DNA of 64,000 bases from Rhodoplanes sp963712435 (GCA_963712435.1 CAVQIB010000021.1:241821-305820); one strand, 5' to 3'; shown: positions 49,003 through 59,406, numbered from the stretch's first letter. Program-made: numbers and translations. The notes: a model not told the origin generated them from the sequence alone.

Positions 49003-49662
49003 GCGGCGACCCCCGCCCAGCCCTTGCACAGGGTCACGGCGTCGACCGCGCTGGTGCCGAACGCGTCCGCGCCGGTGTAGGCGCGCACCGTTTCGTCGAT
49101 CTGGCCGCCGCCGATCATGATCTTCATGTTGTCGCGCAGGCCGGCGCCTGGCGATCGCGTCGATCGTCTCCTTCATCGAGTTGAAGGCAAGCGTGAGGAA
49201 GCCCGACAGGCCGAGCACGTCCGGCTTGAAGTCGTCGATCTCGTCGAGAAAGGTCGCAACCGGCACGTCGACGCCGATGTCCTTCACCTCGAAGCCGTTG
49301 ATGTCGAGCATGAAGGTGACGATGTTCTTGCCGATATCGTGCAGATCGCCATGCACGGTGCCGATCAGCACGCGGGCGAAGCGCTTCGGCTCGCCGCCGG
49401 CGCCCTGCTTGATCAGCGGCTTGGCGATTGCGCCGACGGTTTCGAGCATTTCGCCCGCGAGCACCAGTTCGGGGAGGAAGTATTCGCCCTCGGCGAAGCG
49501 CTTGCCGACGATATCCATGGCGATGCGGCACAGCGCGAGCACGCGCATCGGGTCGGCGTTCTCTTCCAGCAGCATGCGCTTGGCGAGCGCCAAGCCGTCA
49601 TCCTCGTTCATGTCGGCGAGCCACTCGACGAGTTGTTTCTCCTGGTCCGTCATCTCGCTCAT
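48999..49662 (-). pseudogene. Corrinoid (B12-binding) methyl-carrier protein (one +1 frameshift)
   Basis: MtaC/MtvC-type methyl carrier. A helical cap (about 1-90: LVEWLADMNEDDGLALAKRM; FAEGEYFLPELVLAGEML) precedes the cobalamin domain with VLIGTVHGDLHDIGKNIVTF (the DxHxxG lower-ligand His), VKDIGVDVPVATFLDEI and PDVLGLSGFLTLAFNSMKET. One extra base near 49150 shifts to the frame encoding LRDNMKIMIGGGQIDETVRA, YTGADAFGTSAVDAVTLCKG and the stop at 48999 that overlaps the methyltransferase ATG. About 220 residues. It accepts methyl from the UroD-type enzyme and passes it to THF. Confidence 0.92.
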
Positions 49663-49695
49663 GGTTTTCCCCCTTTTTGGTCGTTTTGATTGGCG

Positions 49696-51099
49696 TCAGG
49701 CGCGAAGCGGCTCGGCCTCCGCTTGCGCGCGCAGCTTCGCCTCGTCGATCGCCTCGGCCAGCACCCGCTCGTTCTTGTGGCCCATCAGGTGCACGCCGGC
49801 GACGCCGTCGATCGCGGCGACGCGGTGGATCAGCTCGATCAGCACCCGCTTGCCTTCCGCCTTCTGGTCGGAGGCCCTGCCGATGCGGGCGAGCAGGGGC
49901 TCGGGGATGTGCACGCCCGGCACATGCTCGGCCATCCAGCGCAGCGCTCTCGCGGTGCTGAGGATGCCGACCCCGACAATGATGGCGCAGCGCTTGTGCA
50001 GCTCGCGCGCGCGCACCTCGCGCATGAAGGCGGCGAAAACATCGATGTCGAAGCAGAACTGGGTCTGGATGAACTCGGCCCCCGCTTCGACCTTCATTGC
50101 GAGATTGGCGATGCGGTCGCGGTGCGGCGGCGCGAACGGGTTGACGCTCGCGCCGAGGAACAGATTGGGCGGCGCGTCGAGCTTGCGCCCGGACGTGAAG
50201 GCGGCGCGGTCGCGCATGGTGCGGGCGACGCGCAGCAGCGAGACGGCGTCGAGATCGAATACGGGCTTGGCTTCCGGGTGGTCGCCCTGGCTCACATCGT
50301 CGCCGGTGAGGCACAGCACGTTGCGGATTCCGAGCGCGGCCGCGCCCAGCAGTTCGCCCTGGATCGCAATCCGGTTGCGGTCGCGGCAGGCGATCTGCCA
50401 CACCGGCGTGAGCCCGTGCGCGACCAGAACGGCGGACGCCGCCACGCTCGACATGTGGCAATTGCCGCCGGCACCGTCGGTGATGTTGATGGCGTCGACC
50501 AGGCCCTTGAAGCGGGACGCGCGCTCGACCAGCGCGGCCGGATCGGCCGAATCGGGCGGCGCGACCTCCACGGTGACGACGAAGCGTCCGGAGCGGCAGG
50601 CGCGCTCGAACGCGTGCATGTCGCCGGTGCGCGGCGCCGGCCGCTCGGCGATCGGCTGCGGCAGCCCGCCGCCGATCACCTGAACCCAGCTCGAGCGCCG
50701 ATGCAGGCGGTGATCGATCGGGGCGAGCAGCGGCGGCGCGGCGCCGTCGGCGATGCGATTGCGCCCTTCGACCGCCTCCACCCACACGCAGCGCATGGCG
50801 GGAACGACTTCGCAGCCGCCGTCGGGCCGCACGCCGCCGCACGGCCCGTTGCGCATCTGCTTCGCGCAATTGGTGGGACACGCCATGCCGGTCGACGAGA
50901 GCACGCATTGTCCGCACATCGTGCAGTCGAACAGGAGGCCCTTGGCCGCGCGTTCGAGCGGAGCGAGGAGACGTTCGGCGCGCGCTACGCCGATCTGGCG
51001 CAGCAGCGGCGCGGCGGCCGGAGCGCGCCGGGAGAAGGCGTCGTAGAGGCGCTTCAGTCCGCGGGCATGCCGCACGCTCCAATGGCGCAGCGCTTCCAT
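49696..51099 (-). CDS. Methylenetetrahydrofolate reductase with N-terminal MTHFR_C cysteine domain
   Basis: A 467-residue fusion. The N-terminal part (about 45-130) is the Cys-rich MTHFR_C-type domain: FDCTMCGQCVLSSTGMACPT, NCAKQMRNGPCGGV and VVPAMRCVWV, a likely Fe-S or zinc site. The C-terminal MetF TIM barrel (about 175-465) has FVVTVEVAPPDSADPAALVE, CLTGDDVSQGDHPEAKPVFD (flavin/folate region), GASVNPFAPPHRDR and AEFIQTQFCFDIDVF. In C1-catabolic operons it would run in the oxidising direction, methyl-THF to methylene-THF. First gene of the operon, uninterrupted. The start at 51099 (MEALRHWSV) is preferred to a longer frame reaching the operator. Confidence 0.88.
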   Translation of the reverse strand: MEALRHWSVRHARGLKRLYDAFSRRAPAAAPLLRQIGVARAERLLAPLERAAKGLLFDCTMCGQCVLSSTGMACPTNCAKQMRNGPCGGVRPDGGCEVVPAMRCVWVEAVEGRNRIADGAAPPLLAPIDHRLHRRSSWVQVIGGGLPQPIAERPAPRTGDMHAFERACRSGRFVVTVEVAPPDSADPAALVERASRFKGLVDAINITDGAGGNCHMSSVAASAVLVAHGLTPVWQIACRDRNRIAIQGELLGAAALGIRNVLCLTGDDVSQGDHPEAKPVFDLDAVSLLRVARTMRDRAAFTSGRKLDAPPNLFLGASVNPFAPPHRDRIANLAMKVEAGAEFIQTQFCFDIDVFAAFMREVRARELHKRCAIIVGVGILSTARALRWMAEHVPGVHIPEPLLARIGRASDQKAEGKRVLIELIHRVAAIDGVAGVHLMGHKNERVLAEAIDEAKLRAQAEAEPLRA

Positions 51100-51159
51100 G
51101 ACGCGTCCGGTCCCCGGCCCAGTCGCGATTGCGGAGAATTGTTTCAGCCTAAACCATAA

Positions 51160-51177
51160 TAGTTGACTTGTCAACTA
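51160..51177. promoter_or_regulatory. Perfect 18-bp inverted repeat between metF-like operon and amidohydrolase
   Basis: TAGTTGAC at 51160-51167 and GTCAACTA at 51170-51177 are perfect inverted arms around TT. The site lies in the 146-bp divergent promoter region, next to a marR gene that follows the amidohydrolase. It matches the site near livK in TAGTT-N8-AACTA. It is a strong MarR operator candidate controlling both directions. Confidence 0.75.
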
Positions 51178-51245
51178 ACTCGGCGCATGCTGAATGGACC
51201 CTGTGCTTCGCGCGGCTTGCGTGCGCAATTGATGGGTGACCAACA

Positions 51246-52533
51246 ATGGCCGTCCGGCGCATCCTGGCGGACGCCTGTTTCGACGGCGAGGCGCTGCGCG
51301 AGAGCGGCCCCTTCCTCGTCACGATCGACGGCGGCCTGATCGCTCAGGTCGACCGCGTCGCGCCGGGCGTCGTCGCCGCCGATGTCACGGGCGGTTTTCT
51401 CATGCCCGGTCTCGTCGAGGCGCATGCGCATGTCTTTCTCGACGGCGCGCTCGTCGATGCGGGCGCGCGCAATGCGCGCCGCGCCGCAGGCCCCGTCGAA
51501 CAGCTCGCGACGGCGCGCGCCAATCTCGCCGGATGCACGCGCGCGGGCGTCACCGTGGTGCGCGACGCCGGCGACCGCTACGGCGTCAACCACGCCATGC
51601 GCGACGAGCTTGCCGCGCGCGCGGATGCGCCGATCGTCCTGCGCTCGCCGGGCGCGGCGCTCAAGCGGGCGAAACGTTATGGCGGCTTCATCGGCAACGA
51701 TGTGGCGGGCGGGGACGATCTCCGGTCGGCGGTGGCGGAGCTTTGCCGCGCGAGCGACGACATCAAGATTATCCTGACCGGCGTCGTCGATTTCGCCGCA
51801 GGCTGCGTTCCGGGCGCGCCGCAGTTCGACGTGGACGAACTGACGCTGATCGTCGCCGAGGCGCATGCGCGCGGCCGCAAGACCTTCGCCCATTGCAGCG
51901 GGCTTGCCGGACTCGACGTCGCTGTGGCCGCGGGCGTCGACTCGATCGAGCACGGGTATTTCATGACCCGGGACATCCTCGCCCGCATGGCGGACAAGGA
52001 GATCGCCTGGGTTCCCACCTTCGCGCCAGTGCATGTTCCAATGGGCCTGTCCCCAGCATTCCGGCTGGGACCGGAAGACGATCGAAAACCTCGCGCGCAT
52101 TCTCGACGCCCATGCCGAGCACGTCTCGCTCGCCCATGAGTTCGGCGTGGCGGTCATCGCCGGGTCCGACGCCGGCAGCCCGGGCGTCGCGCATGGGGCG
52201 GGGCTCATCGACGAGCTCCTGCATCTCCTGCGCGCCGGCCTGCCGATGGCGGCCGTGCTGCAGGCGGCGACCAGCCGGCCGCGCGCGTTGTGGGGCATGG
52301 CGTCGGCCGGGATCGCGCGCGGCGAGCGCGCTGACCTGATCCTGCTCGACCGTTCGCCGTTCGCCGACCCCGGCGCGCTGCGCGAGGTCCGCCTCGTGGT
52401 GAAGGGCGAGTGCTGGGCGGCGGCGACTGCGTCCGAGCGTTTCGGCGTCGCGGACCCGCCGACCTCGGCTCCCGACGCCGACGATTTCGACATCTCGCTT
52501 CCGTGCGTGTCGCCATGTCCGCCCGAGCGATGA
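51246..52533 (+). pseudogene. Amidohydrolase family protein (one +1 frameshift)
   Basis: Metal-dependent hydrolase of the imidazolonepropionase-like group (COG1228). Metal ligands appear as VEAHAHVFLD (HxH), ASDDIKIILTG (Lys region), GRKTFAHCSGLAGL (His), SIEHGYFM (His) and, after one extra base near 52050, VAVIAGSDAGSPGVAHG (Asp). The C-terminal WGMASAGIARGERADLILLD is the usual beta-sandwich return. About 428 residues when joined. It probably opens a cyclic or linear amide before or after demethylation; the substrate is unknown. The MarR ATG overlaps its stop (ATGA). Confidence 0.88.
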
Positions 52534-53036
52534 GCGACCGGCCCGACTCCGCGCAGCCGACGCCAGACGCCGCGCGCGCGTCGCCGCATGCGCTCGATCT
52601 CGACAATTATATTCCGGCCTATCTCACCTATCTCGCCGGCAAGATATCGGCGAGCGCCTCGGCGACCTATCGGCCGCGCTTCGGCGTCGGCATCACCGAT
52701 TGGCGGATCATGGCGCTGGTCGCGGCCGAGCCGTGGATTTCCGCCGCCCGCATCTGCGCGGCGACCGGGCTCGACAAGGCCGCGGTGAGCCGCAGCGTGC
52801 ACGACCTTGCAAGGCGCGGCCTGCTCGAGGTCCGGCCCGACGCGGCCGATCAGCGCCGGCAGGTCATCGCTTTGACGAGCGACGGCGTCGCGCTGCACGA
52901 CCGGATCGTGAAGCTCGCGATTGCGCGCGAACAAAAGCTGCTTGAGGGATTCTCGGCGAGCGAGCGCAAGGCGCTGCTCGGCTTCCTCATCCGCCTGCAG
53001 GCGCAGGTTGGCGCGGCGAACTCGGTCGATGTCTGA
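52530..53036 (+). CDS. MarR-family transcriptional regulator
   Basis: A 168-residue winged-helix regulator. The dimer helices flank the DNA-binding segment ITDWRIMALVAAEPW, ICAATGLDKAAVSRSVHDLA (recognition helix) and the wing RRGLLEVRPDAADQRRQVIA. MarR proteins usually repress neighbouring genes until an aromatic or other small ligand binds. ATGA coupling with the amidohydrolase and the nearby 18-bp palindromes make it the likely controller of the corrinoid operon and the liv importer. The start at 52530 is preferred to ATG 52515 because of the overlap. Confidence 0.9.
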   Translation: MSDRPDSAQPTPDAARASPHALDLDNYIPAYLTYLAGKISASASATYRPRFGVGITDWRIMALVAAEPWISAARICAATGLDKAAVSRSVHDLARRGLLEVRPDAADQRRQVIALTSDGVALHDRIVKLAIAREQKLLEGFSASERKALLGFLIRLQAQVGAANSVDV

Positions 53037-53363
53037 ACCAGCGCGGGGGTTCATGCCCTCGGCGGGCGATTGCGCGCGATCGAGGCGCAGCGACCGGCCG
53101 CGATCGGAGAATCCTTGCGGCGCGGCCGCGCGCGTTTTCTCAAGACGAGACGATTTGCGGCCATGCGCAGCTTCAAGTCGCGGCCGGCGCCGTCCCGCAC
53201 GCGGCGAGGCGCGATTGACATTCGCCCCCGTTGCCGCATGTTTTCTCAAAGGATGCCGCGGCTTTCGCGCGCCTATGATCTGCACGGGGCATGGAGTCTC
53301 ACCGTGACGGGACGCAAGTCCCGGTCGGCCGCCAAGGCCGGGGTCAGAAATGAGGAGAGCAAG
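53037..53363. other. Intergenic upstream of the second binding-protein gene
   Basis: A 327-bp gap. It holds no TAGTT-N8-AACTA palindrome and no clear ORF. A GAGGAGAGC ribosome-binding site at 53351-53359 serves the next gene. A short AT-richer patch near 53210-53250 might hold its promoter. Confidence 0.4.
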
Positions 53364-54551
53364 TTGAGAATACACCAGGTGATTGCGTCCGTCGCAGCGG
53401 TCGCTCTCGGTGCGATCGTGTCGCCGCCGGCCAGGGCGCAGGAGCCGATCAAGATCGGGTTCATCTCGACCTTCTCCGGGCCGACCGGCGGACTGGGACA
53501 GGAATTGTTCGACGGGTTCAAGCTCGGCCTGAAAAGCGTCGGCGGCAAGCTTGGCGGCCGGCCGGTCGAACTGATCCAGGGCGACGACCAGGCCAAGCCC
53601 GATGTCGGTCGCCAGATCGCCGACAAGATGGTGGAGCGCGACCGCGTGCACATCGTCACCGGGATCAATTTCTCCAATGTGCTGCTCGCGCTCGCCAAGC
53701 CCGTGCTCGATTCCGGCACGTTCCTCGTCAATGTGAATGCCGGGCCGTCGCTGCTCGCCGGGCGCCAGTGCCATCCGCACTTCTTCTCGGTCTCGCACCA
53801 GAACGACTCGACCGCCGAGGCGATGGGCATCCATGTGCAGGAAAAGGGCGTCAAGCGCATGTATGTGATGGCGCCCAACTATCCCGCCGGGAAGGACTTC
53901 ATCGGCGGCTTCAAGCGCTACTACAAAGGCGAGATCGTCGACGAGATCTATACGAGCTTCGGCCAGCTCGACTACGCCGCCGAAATCGCCCAGCTGCGCG
54001 CCAAGAGGCCGGACGGCGTGTTCTTCTTCTATCCGGGCGGCATGGGCATCAATTTCGTGCGGCAATACTCCCAGGCCGGACTGAAGGAGGACATCCCGCT
54101 CTACGGGCCGGGACCCTCGCTCGATCAGACCGTGCTGCCGGGAATCGGCGACGCCGCGCTCGGCGCGTTCGCATCGCTCTACTGGGCGGAGACCTTCACC
54201 GACCCGGTGAGCAAGAAATTCGTCGCCGATTTCGAAGCCGAGTACGGCCGCATTCCTTCTCCGAATGCGGCGCAGGCCTATGACGGCGCGCGCCTGATCG
54301 CCGCCGCGCTCGATTCGATCGGCGGCAAGATCGAAGACAAGAAGGCGTTCCGCAAGGCGCTGGAGACCGTGCCGTTCGAGACGCTGCGCCCAGGCTTCCG
54401 CTTCAACACCAACCATTTCCCGATCCAGACCTATTATCTGACCGAGATCGTCAAGGACGAGAAGGGGCGGCTGATCATGGCGCTGCGCGGGGTGATCGCG
54501 AAGGATCACCACGACGCCTATTACAAGGAATGCAAAATGCCGGCGGACTGA
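53364..54551 (+). CDS. ABC transporter substrate-binding protein, LivK type
   Basis: A 395-residue type I periplasmic binding protein. The signal peptide MRIHQVIASVAAVALGAIVS with PPARAQ cleavage precedes EPIKIGFISTFSGPTGGLGQ, ELIQGDDQAKPDVGRQIADK, VTGINFSNVLLALAKPVLDS, MAPNYPAGKDFIGGFKRYYK and FFYPGGMGINFVRQYSQAGL. It is clearly paralogous to LivK at 42686-43859, with matching residues through most segments. It has no permease or ATPase beside it, so it probably feeds the LivHMGF system at 39-42.6 kb with a related ligand. The start is TTG 53364 after GAGGAGAGC. Confidence 0.92.
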   Translation: MRIHQVIASVAAVALGAIVSPPARAQEPIKIGFISTFSGPTGGLGQELFDGFKLGLKSVGGKLGGRPVELIQGDDQAKPDVGRQIADKMVERDRVHIVTGINFSNVLLALAKPVLDSGTFLVNVNAGPSLLAGRQCHPHFFSVSHQNDSTAEAMGIHVQEKGVKRMYVMAPNYPAGKDFIGGFKRYYKGEIVDEIYTSFGQLDYAAEIAQLRAKRPDGVFFFYPGGMGINFVRQYSQAGLKEDIPLYGPGPSLDQTVLPGIGDAALGAFASLYWAETFTDPVSKKFVADFEAEYGRIPSPNAAQAYDGARLIAAALDSIGGKIEDKKAFRKALETVPFETLRPGFRFNTNHFPIQTYYLTEIVKDEKGRLIMALRGVIAKDHHDAYYKECKMPAD

Positions 54552-54635
54552 CGAAAGCCGCGCACGCCGCACGGCCGCCAGGACGCGCGCCGCGAGCGTA
54601 AGTTTTCAGCGTCGGCTTCACGGGAGAGGAATGCC

Positions 54636-55049
54636 ATGGCCTATATTTTCAAAGAGGACGAGCTGCCGTCGCTGGTGTCGGTCGTTCCCGGGCGCGAACG
54701 CACCTTCTTCGTCAATCAGGAACTGGCGCATATCGACGCCATGCTGGCGGGCGTGATGCACTACAAGCAAGGCGCGGCGTCGCCCTATCACTATCACGCC
54801 AATTGCGAGCACTTCTATTTCATCATCGACGGCAAGGCGACGGTTGAGTCGGAGGACGGGGTGCGCGCGGTCGGGCCGGGCGATCTCGTCTTCATCCCGG
54901 CCGAAGAAAAGCACCGGCTGCGCGCGACGGAGCCCTTGTTTTATTTCGAATGGCAGGCGCCGAACCGGTTCAAGACGACCATCCTGGACGGCACGCCGGA
55001 CGATCTGCGCTGGGAGCGCCGCGACGGGCGCGTCTGGGTCCAGACCTGA
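54636..55049 (+). CDS. Cupin domain protein
   Basis: A 137-residue single-domain cupin. Metal ligands fit cupin motif 1 (SPYHYHANCEHFYFIIDGKA) and motif 2 (VGPGDLVFIPAEEKHRL). It starts MAYIFKEDELPSLVSV after GGGAGAGGA. It lies 84 bp after the binding-protein gene and 27 bp before a second cupin, so the three may form one transcript. It could be an isomerase or dioxygenase on the catabolic pathway or a ligand-binding accessory; the sequence does not decide. Confidence 0.85.
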   Translation: MAYIFKEDELPSLVSVVPGRERTFFVNQELAHIDAMLAGVMHYKQGAASPYHYHANCEHFYFIIDGKATVESEDGVRAVGPGDLVFIPAEEKHRLRATEPLFYFEWQAPNRFKTTILDGTPDDLRWERRDGRVWVQT

Positions 55050-55076
55050 ACGCTCGCCGGGACAGGAGCAGGGACG

Positions 55077-55421
55077 ATGCCGCTGACTTTCATCGAAACG
55101 GCGACGCTGCCGCGCAAGCCCTCGAGCGGGCAGGGCGAGGTGACGGAGATTCTGAGCGAGGCGCTGTGCGGCGCCAGGAACGGGCGCGGCGCGCTGCGCT
55201 GGCTGCAGCCAGGCGAGACGTTCTCGCCGGAGGCGGGCGACCGCCACCAGCTCGTCTATCTGATGGACGGCAAGGGCACGATCAGGCTGGACGGCAAGTC
55301 CTATGACGTGGGCAGGGGCGCGGGCATCTATCTCGGGCCGGCCGAGACGGCGACGATCGCGGCCGACCAGGGCGCGGAGCTGAAGCTCTTCCATCTCGTC
55401 GTGCCGACAAAGTCGACGTGA
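55077..55421 (+). CDS. Cupin-like protein
   Basis: A 114-residue cupin fold: LQPGETFSPEAGDRHQLVYL (motif 1, with one His near the usual cluster), GKGTIRLDGKSYDVGRGAGI and YLGPAETATIAADQGAEL. The metal site is reduced compared with the upstream cupin, so it may bind a ligand without metal. It starts MPLTFIETATLPRKPSS after AGCAGGGACG. It is likely co-transcribed with the preceding cupin. Confidence 0.8.
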   Translation: MPLTFIETATLPRKPSSGQGEVTEILSEALCGARNGRGALRWLQPGETFSPEAGDRHQLVYLMDGKGTIRLDGKSYDVGRGAGIYLGPAETATIAADQGAELKLFHLVVPTKST

Positions 55422-55473
55422 CGTCGGGACGGTTGTGTCCGCCTGCAGGACAAAGGATCGTTTGCGTTCGGCG

Positions 55474-55926
55474 TCACGCATCGCCCTTCGGCGCGAGGCG
55501 CTCGATCCAGCGCACCCCGACCAGCAGGATGAAGCTCAGCGCGATCGCAACCCCAACCGTGCGCCAGGCGCCGAGACCGCAGGCGATGCCGAGCGCGGCC
55601 GTCACCCAGACCGTCGCGGCCGTCGTCAGGCCCTCGACGGTCTGCCGGGCGGCGTCGCGCAAGATGACGCCGGCGCCGATGAAGCTGATGCCGGTCATGA
55701 TTCCCTGGATGACGCCCTGAATGACGCGGCTCGCCGCGTCCGGGTGCTCGGCCATGCCCGGAAACTGGATGGCCGCGACGACGACGACGGCGCTCCCGAG
55801 CGCGACGAGGCCGAGCGTGCGCATGCCGATCGGCTTGTTCTTGAGGTCGCGGTTGAGGCCGATGAGGACGCCGGCAAGCGCGGCCGCGCCCAGCCGCAAC
55901 ATCAACTCGTCCGCATCGAGCGTCAT
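55474..55926 (-). CDS. MgtC/SapB family membrane protein
   Basis: A 150-residue inner-membrane protein with four helices. The conserved LGAAALAGVLIGLNRDLKNK, PIGMRTLGLVALGSA, GIMTGISFIGAGVILRDA and VEGLTTAATVWVTAALGIAC are the MgtC signature. MgtC proteins respond to low Mg2+ or acid and restrain F-type ATPase or affect potassium in other bacteria; here only the family role can be assumed. The C-terminal soluble domain of Salmonella MgtC is missing, as in short SapB-like members. The start at 55926 (MTLDADELMLRL) avoids a long unsupported frame. Confidence 0.9.
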   Translation of the reverse strand: MTLDADELMLRLGAAALAGVLIGLNRDLKNKPIGMRTLGLVALGSAVVVVAAIQFPGMAEHPDAASRVIQGVIQGIMTGISFIGAGVILRDAARQTVEGLTTAATVWVTAALGIACGLGAWRTVGVAIALSFILLVGVRWIERLAPKGDA

Positions 55927-56051
55927 CGCATGGCCCCTTCTCCCGGCGGAAACTCCGCGGCGGCGGAAGGCGGGCGCATCAAGGCGCGACCCAATGGGGA
56001 CAAACGTCGGAACAGGCGCGTGTTCCGCGCGACCGGCCAAAAGCTGCTCGG

Positions 56052-56999
56052 TCAGGCGGGCTGCGCCTCGGGATCCCACAGCGTGAGCAGGCGGCGGCGG
56101 AACGCTTTCGGCGGATCGGCAAACAACCGCTTGGCGAGGCGCGCGGCCCCATGCACATGGTCGGCCCGGCGCGCGGCGATCAGCGGGGTCAGTCGCGACC
56201 GCCAGCGCGCGAGCGCCTGATGCGGCGCGGTGAGCTGGACGAAAGTGACAAGGTCCTGATGGTGGCCGAGCCGGTCGCGCAGCCGCTGCGCCTCGCCGAC
56301 CCAGAACTGGGCGAAACGCGGCCAGAGCGGCTCGATGATCTCCATCTGGTAGCGGTGAATGACCACGCGCTTGCGCAGTTCGTGCAGCGTCTCCGGATCG
56401 GCGGCCATCCAGTCGCGCGGAACGGCGTCGCGCGCGCGCCGATAACCGTCGGCCAGCTCGGCCGCGATCTCCCGATAACCCAAGGTTGCGAGCGGCCAGA
56501 ACTTCACCGATTCGCCCGCGGCGGCCATCACCGCGTCGATTCGCCCGCGCGCTTCGGGCGTGACCGTGTTGCCCTCGGCCTCCACGCGCAGGAGTTCGAG
56601 CCGGGCGGTCAGGGTGGCGAGCGAGCGCGGCGACAGCTTGTTCTTGCCGAGATCGTCCAGCGCGTCGAGCGCCGTGCGGGCGTCGCGCGCTCCGGCGAGC
56701 CCGCGCGCGAGCGCCGCCGCCTCCAGCCGCATGCGCCGCCCCTCGTCGCCCAGATAGGGCTGCAGCAGACGGATAAACGCGCGCCAGCGCTTCATCGCCT
56801 TGCGGAAATCGTGCACCGCGACGGCGTCGTCGGGATTGTTGATCGCCGCGCGCGCTTCGGCGATCACGTCATGGGCGACCGCGCGCAGCGTGTCGGGCAC
56901 GCCTGCGTTCTGCCGCAAGGCAGGGCGCTTCGGCGGACTCGCCGTTCCGGAGGGCATATCGGAAGGTAGATGCACTTTGTGCAAGAGCGGGCTTCCCAT
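56052..56999 (-). CDS. CHAD domain protein
   Basis: A 315-residue helical protein with conserved histidines: VHDFRKAMKRWRAFIRLLQ, LARGLAGARDARTALDALDD, LHELRKRVVIHRYQMEII and GHHQDLVTFVQL. CHAD domains bind polyphosphate and often locate to polyphosphate granules; here no CYTH domain is attached. The start at ATG 56999 is chosen over TTG 57011. It lies directly before the tRNA-fMet, on the opposite strand. Confidence 0.9.
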   Translation of the reverse strand: MGSPLLHKVHLPSDMPSGTASPPKRPALRQNAGVPDTLRAVAHDVIAEARAAINNPDDAVAVHDFRKAMKRWRAFIRLLQPYLGDEGRRMRLEAAALARGLAGARDARTALDALDDLGKNKLSPRSLATLTARLELLRVEAEGNTVTPEARGRIDAVMAAAGESVKFWPLATLGYREIAAELADGYRRARDAVPRDWMAADPETLHELRKRVVIHRYQMEIIEPLWPRFAQFWVGEAQRLRDRLGHHQDLVTFVQLTAPHQALARWRSRLTPLIAARRADHVHGAARLAKRLFADPPKAFRRRLLTLWDPEAQPA

Positions 57000-57054
57000 C
57001 GGCGAAGGCAATTGTTAGATAACCGTCATGCAGGCGCGCCTGCAATCAAATTGA

Positions 57055-58845
<1,791 letters not shown>

Positions 58846-58864
58846 GGAGTGGTCTCCCTAATCG

Positions 58865-59158
58865 TCAGATCGGAGGCAGCCCGGTCTCCTTTTTTTGCCG
58901 CTGAGCCTCGACCTGCTCTGCATACCACTGACGCGCCGCCCGTCTGGCGAGGACACGCACCAATTGGACGAGCCGCCAGTCGGGTCCAGCCCCGGTATGC
59001 AATGCTTGGGTCACCTGCGGCTCACCGAGCCGGGTCACAGTCTCTGGCCGCCGTCGCATGATAACGCCATCGATCGCCGAGAACACCCCTTGTGCGTGCA
59101 ACATCCACATCGGGATTGTTTCCCGCAATCCGGCACAAGGCGACGAGTTGTCGGTCAT
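58865..59158 (-). CDS. Small hypothetical protein of the element
   Basis: A 97-residue ORF upstream of the recombinase on the same strand, 19 bp away. MTDNSSPCAGLRETIPMWML, VIMRRRPETVTRLGEPQV and QLVRVLARRAARQWYAEQVE suggest a helical, basic C-terminal half. No domain is recognised. Gene pairs of this kind, a short basic protein encoded next to a serine integrase, can be directionality factors; that is a guess from position only. Confidence 0.6.
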   Translation of the reverse strand: MTDNSSPCAGLRETIPMWMLHAQGVFSAIDGVIMRRRPETVTRLGEPQVTQALHTGAGPDWRLVQLVRVLARRAARQWYAEQVEAQRQKKETGLPPI

Positions 59159-59406
59159 CGGCTGCTTTCGAAATTGATATCGCGGAGAAGAGAGCCGAAG
59201 CGCACGCGCGCATAGCGTAAAAACTTGCGCGTTTCGGCCGCCGCCTGTGCTCGTGAGTAACTGCCCCGATCCCTCTTGGTGGAATCTTACTGCGCGCGCT
59301 GGGACCGGAGGCATTCAAGGTCCGCGGGTCCGAGAAACACGACGTGAAGCGAGCAAGAGTTCGGCGGCATTCGCCGTGACGGGCTGTGTAGGTCGAGAGA
59401 GACTCC

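Noticed and set aside
51171..54572. Minus-strand open frame of more than 1100 codons
   Set aside because: It runs antisense to the amidohydrolase, MarR and binding-protein genes and its protein is Arg/Ala/Gly-rich without domains, a typical shadow in high-GC DNA.
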